This document shows positions 43,131-48,309 of a stretch of 48,309 nt of DNA, piece after piece (the stretch's first letter is position 1; every line of letters begins with the position of its first letter). Source of the DNA: Gemmatimonadota bacterium (lineage in GTDB: Bacteria > 4572-55 > J002). The DNA lies in NCBI GenBank assembly GCA_003697105.1, contig RFFQ01000057.1, positions 1 to 48,309 of the forward strand, in the 5' to 3' direction. A program made the translations under genes and the position numbers. The notes under the pieces are model-generated. The model saw only the letters and a program-made list of their open reading frames with translations, did not search any database and was not told where the DNA came from.

Positions 43131-46100
43131 TCAATCCCGATCACCATCCGAAAGAGTTAATGTTACGGTAAAGGTATCCACCTCGGCGTATGTATGAATA
43201 GGATACTGATCGTCAGAGGTTTGTCCGTCACCAAAATCCCATACCCGGCTGATAATCTCAACGATACTTTCGGCATCGTCTGCAAATTCCACAGTCAAGG
43301 GAGCATAACCGTAGTTCACACTCGCTTCTGTTCGATCCCGAATCCACACAATCTCCATCTGAACTTCGATCACAACTTCCTCCTCTTCGGGGTCATTGGA
43401 AGACAGCCGCAAATTTGTAGTGTAAAGCCCTTCCGGAAGCGGATCATCCTCGAAAAGATTGAGTTCGATGATCAGATATTCATAATCACCGGGCATAATG
43501 ACCCCACCTTCCGGGTAAAATAGCAGCCAATCGGAATCCCGTAAACGTCCTGAACGAGACCATGAACTCGCCTGCGTTTGTTCATGAATATCCCAATACA
43601 ATGGAACCGCGCCATCATTGGCAAGTTCGATTTCCAGAACATCACTCTCGTACGCCAGCAACTGCCGATAAATCCGCAGCGAATCCAACCTGATTACCAA
43701 ATCTGCCGGTGGAACCACAACATCCAGGGGCACGGTCAGTGACCCGTTGTCGGGATCATTGGAGGTAATCTCCACCATAAATGAATAATCACCCGGTGCT
43801 ACTTCTTCCGGGTCATTCACACCAAGTATCAGATATACGTCTTCTTGATTGAATTCGTTTTCATCATAACGGGGTTCAACCCTACCGGAGGTGGGATCAA
43901 TCTCAATCCACCACGGCTCAGCGACATCCGCCTGACTCTCCCATTCCAACTCCAAAGTGCCTCGATTTTCGATTTCGAGGATAAATTCAACCTCGCCATC
44001 CATCGGGTAATACATCTCCAACTCTGGCGGATTCACAGCAATATCCGGCTGGGGGGCATGAACAATGATCGCATCCTCACGAATAAGGCTATCTTGTTCG
44101 ATCCCATTCGCAATCGCCAACTTCACGGCGTAAGAACATGCTTCTTCACAGGATTCATCATATTCGTACACGTAGGTGGGAGCACGATTTTCCGAATCAA
44201 TGACACCATCATTATCAAAATCCCACGCATAGCGGCTGACCGGTGGATAACCCTCCGATTGGTCGACAAACGAGACGGTCAAACTCTCGATGCCCTCCTG
44301 AACATCAACCTCAAACTGTGGTTGCAATGGTTGAAAATCCTGAAAATAGAGACTACCAGCCTGCCGACGCTGAAAGGACTCATCGGCAGCGACTGCCGTT
44401 AGGATAAATTGATATTCGCCACCCTGCGAAAAGTCATACGCCAATGTGTAGAGACCGTCATCGTCTGAATCCAAAAGCGATAACACTTCGATGACATTAT
44501 CAGGACGAAGCAGTTCCAACGATATTGTGGCATTGAGAAGTGGCAAGCCACCCTCCGTAAATTGAGCGGTAAGTTCCATTTCGCCAGTAGGATAGGTGTC
44601 GTTGCTTAAATTGGTCGTCAATTCCAGTCCACCGCGACTGGTGAAACTCAGAATATAGGGATCATCCCCGTAGAGTTCATCAACCGAAATGTCGATCTGC
44701 CAGATGCCTGTAAGTGGATTTTCGACGGTATAGGCAACCATCGTAGAATTTTCTTCAGGAAAAATGATGATCGTGGAGTCTTCCGGCGGTGTGACACTCA
44801 TAGTAAGACGATTATGCGGATTGCGCCACATCAACGTAAATGTTGCTTGGGTTAAAAAGTCTTCCACATACACCTCGTGAGCGTACGTGGTATCCTCCTG
44901 AAAAACATCCTCAATTCGTTCGTTTTCCTCACCGAGAGACAGGTTTACATCCTGCGTATAGAATGCATCTTGCAATAGCGCCACATCCAAAACACCTCTG
45001 CGTTCCGGGATATGGGCATGATTGCCGCCGGTGCCACTGGCGATTGCCGACATACGACCGGTTTGAGCGCCTGAGCCAATGGAAAAGGCGTGAATCGGCA
45101 ACGGTGATTCGCCCTCTCCATCGCGTAGCAACCGGATGATTTCGGGTAATTCCCGGTATTCTTCCGATGGCGGTTCTTCGTTGGGTAACGCGCGACCGCT
45201 TTCTTCCAGCGGCGGCGGCATTTGTCCGCCAAAATAGTCGGCAATGACCTCGCTAATTACCGGAGAAGCCGCATTATTCTGACCATCCGTCATCAGGAAA
45301 AATGCCTTGCGCCCATAATCCGGTTGATTCAGCGCCGCATAACCGGTTAGCAGACCCAAACCAATATTGGTCGATCCAATGGGATTACTTAGCCCATTTA
45401 CTGCATTAATAGCGGCTTCTCGGTCTGCCTCGGAATTCAGCCGACGGGAAAAAATCTGCTCTCCGGCATCGGTAAACGTAACAATCGCCACCGCTTCCCC
45501 TAAGCGACGACGGCTGAGACTCTGCGTTACGGCTTGTTTGAGTTTTTCCCAGCGTTGATGTTCGCTCATAGAACCCGATTTATCCAGAATGTAACAGACT
45601 GCCGGAACATCACCTGACGGCGGCGGGGGCGGTGGAGGCGGATAATCCGGATCGCATTCGTTGGGTACACCATCACCATCACGATCATTGCGGAACAATT
45701 GGCACTCATCCGGGATGTCATCGCCCTGACAGTCGGTAACACCGTGCTCGATGATCTCCTCACGGTCGGGGAGGCGGTTATCGTTACAGTCCGTAAAGGG
45801 ACGGATAACATGGCTGATAATATCGTTATCGTCCACAAGTCCATCGCCGTTGGTATCGAAAACGGGTCCAAACGTCCAGGTGTATTCTTCGCCGGGGGTG
45901 AGCGGCACTGCCGGCAGCCAATTCATGCCGGTGATGTTGCCCTCATCATCATAAATCCATTCGATAGTACCTGGAATCTCATTCCCCTCGCTGTCCGTAC
46001 AGACGGCGCTGTTGATGATAGAATTTTGGGTGGCAGTATCTGCCGGATCAATGACAAAGCCGCCAAAATCGACCCCCAGAGAATCGTCCGGGGCAAAGTT

Positions 46101-48309
46101 ACCGTACTCCGCCGGATTGCCGCTGCCTCCACCGCCCGCGCTGCTACTGCCGGCGATCTGAAGCACCACCCCAACGTTGAAGGCATGATGCGTGTCCGTA
46201 CCGGATTCGTAACCCACCACCGTTTGGGTACTGTCAATGATGCGGCTCACGGACTCCGGCAGTTGATCCAATGGCAATCCATGCTGATGGCGGGCATCAA
46301 CGGTCAGAGCAAACGCGCCGGTCATATTCTGTGGTAGAATCAGATTTCCGTCCCACACAGTGTCGGACGTCCACCGACCCGCCACCAACGCTGTTAGTGC
46401 TGAATCCCCTCCCGCCGGATAGGGATAATTCAGCCACACTTGGGGCGGCTGATCCGTATTCATCGCCGTAGAAAAAGTCAACCGGAGATTCAATAACCCA
46501 CTGACCGGAGCAACGGTGTCCTGTTCCGTCAGGGTGCGGGTCGTATCACCGCTGTCAAGCGCCCAAACGGCATGATAAATTGTATCGGGAGCCGTGCGTA
46601 CCGGCGGAGAAGCGGGCAGTTCCAGCAAGACCTCCTGTAAAATTGCCGGAGCGGGATCGTGGATGGTAAACACATGGGTTGTATCCCAGCCGGGTTCGTA
46701 CCCAACGTAGACGTATTCGGTGTCGCGCTCAGTAAAGTGGGGAATTGTAGCAGGATCGCTGTCAATCAGGTTGCCGTAGATATCCGTGCCGGGGATGTGC
46801 AGACGAAAATCGCCGATCTTATCTGCCGGTAGTACCGCCATACCCAGCCAAAGCGTATCCGCCGCCCAGCCGGTGCTATCCTGCGGGAAGACGGTCACCT
46901 CCTGTTCGTCACGGTGCAGCAGCCGCACGTTGGGTATCCGGGTCATATCCATCGGTTGGGAAAAGGTGAGTTCGATATCGAGCGTATCGCCCGGGAACGC
47001 CGGTACCACCGCCGGATCGTGGATGAGTACGCGACTGGTATCGGTGAGGTCTTGCCAATGGGCGGAGTAATTAAATGCAGATTGTCGCTGTCCTCTATCT
47101 TCAGGAAAATTTAGACGATTCGGAACCCTCGAACGAATGACATCGCAAACCGTAGAGCGAGGTATAAGTCTATTTTGGATTGCCAAAGCCGTATAAAACT
47201 TTACATTGTCAACCAGATTAATATGAGTCTCGTCGGAAAAGCTGGATTGAATGTACTGATAGTAATGATGTTTTTGAGCAGATTCTCTATTAACAGGTAT
47301 TGGCAACCAATGCAATGCGCCATGCAGACTATCATCTCTGCGTTCAGCACCTTCCCCACCAATTCCCAGGATGGTGTATTGACTTTCCTCTTGCACAATC
47401 CAATCTCCAGGACCCAATGTTGTGCCCCCTTTTTGGCGTGTCCCTTTTGGTACAGGCAAAGGAATTGGGGGCAAAGGTGCAAATTGTGCAAGTGTCGGCT
47501 TCCTACGGTTATAAGCGGTTGAAACATACGAGACATATAGTACATCTGAAGCAGGTGTTTTCCCTTGAAAGGCTTCCATAAATTGATTTCTAAAGACAGA
47601 ACCATACACATTTGTTAACTCCCCTGTGGTCTGCTGATAACCCGTGGGTCCCGCAGGGTCAAACTTGTCCGGTGGATACGCTCTGGTCATCCAAAATCGA
47701 ATCTCATTTATCCCGCGTCCTTCTTCATCATCTTGATCTGGAAATGGCAGGGAAAGAAAATCGGCAAGTCCAGCACCGGCAAGCGGAGAATCAATTGTAA
47801 TCACTCTGGATACATCATTATCATAGTCGAATGAAGGGAATGAATAAACACTTACCGGTAAATCTATAAAATCAACTTTCATATGATCTTTAATGGGATG
47901 TATTCTTCTATACTTTTCCATTGCCTCCGCAGAAATATAAAGACGACTCCCCGCATTATCTGTCGGGCTCATGGTATAATACGCAGAAACAATCCCACCC
48001 CGACTATGTCCTATCAAGGTCACTTTCGTAGTCGGGTAATTAGGGAATCGCTGATTGTGCAGATATAGCGCATGCTGAATCGCGGTTTTGAGATGTGGAA
48101 TATCCTGTTCAATCGCATTCTCGCCTGTGCCCATTTCGTTTAATCCGGGATATCTTGGTCTAGCGGGTACACTGTATATTACCCGCCCTTGATCACCTCC
48201 GTTATACTGTTTAAGAAAATTTTCAAACTTTACCCAATCTTCACCCGTTCCGGTTGTACCGATAACAAGTAAGATCGGCTCTTCAGGTGCTCCTGCCTCA
48301 GATATATGA
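43131..48309 (-). CDS. Giant multidomain secreted protein: lipase-like hydrolase, Ig-like, VWA, PKD; 5' end outside window
   Basis: The frame is open to the last base, so the start lies beyond 48309. At least 1725 residues are visible. An alpha/beta hydrolase comes first (PILLVIGTTGTGEDW, nucleophile Ser in TLIGHSRGGIV, possible His in DETHINLVDN). Two duplicated Ig-like units follow (about 46990-46180, each ending VGYExGxDTxHxF). Next come a calcium loop DTNGDGLVDDND, a PPPPPPPP linker (about 45620) and a von Willebrand A domain with intact MIDAS DKSGSMS (about 45584) and FFLMTDGQN. CLCA-like strands, a PKD domain (YAWDFDNDGVID), two ASPM/CARDB-like Ig domains (SNDP motifs) and a last PKD complete it. 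The TGA stop falls inside this last PKD. Probably an exported, surface-acting hydrolase/adhesin; substrate unknown. Confidence 0.82.
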   Translation of the reverse strand, partial: HISEAGAPEEPILLVIGTTGTGEDWVKFENFLKQYNGGDQGRVIYSVPARPRYPGLNEMGTGENAIEQDIPHLKTAIQHALYLHNQRFPNYPTTKVTLIGHSRGGIVSAYYTMSPTDNAGSRLYISAEAMEKYRRIHPIKDHMKVDFIDLPVSVYSFPSFDYDNDVSRVITIDSPLAGAGLADFLSLPFPDQDDEEGRGINEIRFWMTRAYPPDKFDPAGPTGYQQTTGELTNVYGSVFRNQFMEAFQGKTPASDVLYVSYVSTAYNRRKPTLAQFAPLPPIPLPVPKGTRQKGGTTLGPGDWIVQEESQYTILGIGGEGAERRDDSLHGALHWLPIPVNRESAQKHHYYQYIQSSFSDETHINLVDNVKFYTALAIQNRLIPRSTVCDVIRSRVPNRLNFPEDRGQRQSAFNYSAHWQDLTDTSRVLIHDPAVVPAFPGDTLDIELTFSQPMDMTRIPNVRLLHRDEQEVTVFPQDSTGWAADTLWLGMAVLPADKIGDFRLHIPGTDIYGNLIDSDPATIPHFTERDTEYVYVGYEPGWDTTHVFTIHDPAPAILQEVLLELPASPPVRTAPDTIYHAVWALDSGDTTRTLTEQDTVAPVSGLLNLRLTFSTAMNTDQPPQVWLNYPYPAGGDSALTALVAGRWTSDTVWDGNLILPQNMTGAFALTVDARHQHGLPLDQLPESVSRIIDSTQTVVGYESGTDTHHAFNVGVVLQIAGSSSAGGGGSGNPAEYGNFAPDDSLGVDFGGFVIDPADTATQNSIINSAVCTDSEGNEIPGTIEWIYDDEGNITGMNWLPAVPLTPGEEYTWTFGPVFDTNGDGLVDDNDIISHVIRPFTDCNDNRLPDREEIIEHGVTDCQGDDIPDECQLFRNDRDGDGVPNECDPDYPPPPPPPPSGDVPAVCYILDKSGSMSEHQRWEKLKQAVTQSLSRRRLGEAVAIVTFTDAGEQIFSRRLNSEADREAAINAVNGLSNPIGSTNIGLGLLTGYAALNQPDYGRKAFFLMTDGQNNAASPVISEVIADYFGGQMPPPLEESGRALPNEEPPSEEYRELPEIIRLLRDGEGESPLPIHAFSIGSGAQTGRMSAIASGTGGNHAHIPERRGVLDVALLQDAFYTQDVNLSLGEENERIEDVFQEDTTYAHEVYVEDFLTQATFTLMWRNPHNRLTMSVTPPEDSTIIIFPEENSTMVAYTVENPLTGIWQIDISVDELYGDDPYILSFTSRGGLELTTNLSNDTYPTGEMELTAQFTEGGLPLLNATISLELLRPDNVIEVLSLLDSDDDGLYTLAYDFSQGGEYQFILTAVAADESFQRRQAGSLYFQDFQPLQPQFEVDVQEGIESLTVSFVDQSEGYPPVSRYAWDFDNDGVIDSENRAPTYVYEYDESCEEACSYAVKLAIANGIEQDSLIREDAIIVHAPQPDIAVNPPELEMYYPMDGEVEFILEIENRGTLELEWESQADVAEPWWIEIDPTSGRVEPRYDENEFNQEDVYLILGVNDPEEVAPGDYSFMVEITSNDPDNGSLTVPLDVVVPPADLVIRLDSLRIYRQLLAYESDVLEIELANDGAVPLYWDIHEQTQASSWSRSGRLRDSDWLLFYPEGGVIMPGDYEYLIIELNLFEDDPLPEGLYTTNLRLSSNDPEEEEVVIEVQMEIVWIRDRTEASVNYGYAPLTVEFADDAESIVEIISRVWDFGDGQTSDDQYPIHTYAEVDTFTVTLTLSDGDRD

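Noticed and set aside
43131-43133. Selenocysteine codon in the giant lipase/VWA gene
   Set aside because: The organism has selA, but the following bases show only a weak CCAATTGG palindrome rather than a SECIS-like hairpin, and a PKD strand is not a redox site. A nonsense change is simpler.
45699-46337. 212-codon + strand frame opposite the lipase/VWA gene
   Set aside because: Lies inside a well-supported - strand multidomain gene, and its product shows no motif.

Overview
The window looks like chromosomal DNA from a Gram-negative bacterium of the Fibrobacteres-Chlorobi-Bacteroidetes (FCB) type, probably one of its uncultured phyla. Three large secreted proteins end in a type IX secretion (T9SS) type A C-terminal sorting domain with the NYPNPFNP signature. 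Other surface-biology genes encode an OmpA/TSP3/SPOR protein, lipoprotein parvulins, large outer-membrane barrels and dockerin/cohesin modules. Gene content and near-consensus promoters (TTGACA, 17 bp, TATAAT-like) fit a free-living bacterium. The exact phylum cannot be read from the sequence alone.

Layout. 1-7371 (+): the 3' part of a giant propeller/Ig/dockerin/cohesin surface protein, a ynfA membrane-protein gene followed by an attC-like inverted repeat, and a Ycf48-like repeat protein. 7377-20528: a TraR/DksA zinc-finger gene (-), then a (+) series: holB, an ornithine/acetylornithine-type aminotransferase, a membrane adenylate cyclase, a tandem UspA protein, a TPR protein, a third T9SS cargo, argS, an unknown gene, ribA and a lone receiver-domain protein. 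20602-34374 (-): a Spy/CpxP-like protein, OmpA-TSP3-SPOR, then two gene strings. One is ptsI, sugar nucleotidyltransferase and DUF2851. The other is receiver, two parvulin lipoproteins, NTPase-TPR and glgA. 34463-41593 (+): a strong promoter drives selA, thioredoxin, rnc and a YjbH-like barrel, then a terminator and an 1137-residue outer-membrane protein. 41678-42777: an IS4-like element whose transposase frame is broken or recoded. 42918-48309 (-): a giant lipase/Ig/VWA/PKD protein that runs off the window end.

How it fits together. The (-) half holds an envelope-folding set (two periplasmic lipoprotein parvulins) directly followed by an NTPase-TPR protein and glycogen synthase. The next string carries PTS enzyme I and a nucleotide-sugar enzyme. 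The surface proteins share a modular toolkit (T9SS tail, dockerin, cohesin, PKD, VWA) that suggests adhesion or polymer handling at the cell surface.

The observations most worth a second look are: (1) an in-frame TGA at 43133-43131 that cuts the giant lipase/VWA protein in the middle of a PKD domain, leaving an open 70-codon continuation encoding a dockerin-like tail; (2) the transposase, whose N-terminal part lies in another frame and joins the main frame exactly at a G GGA AAG slippery heptamer; (3) a dockerin and a cohesin in the same T9SS cargo; (4) an attC-like site behind ynfA; and (5) an NTPase-TPR protein whose Walker A lysine is replaced by arginine.
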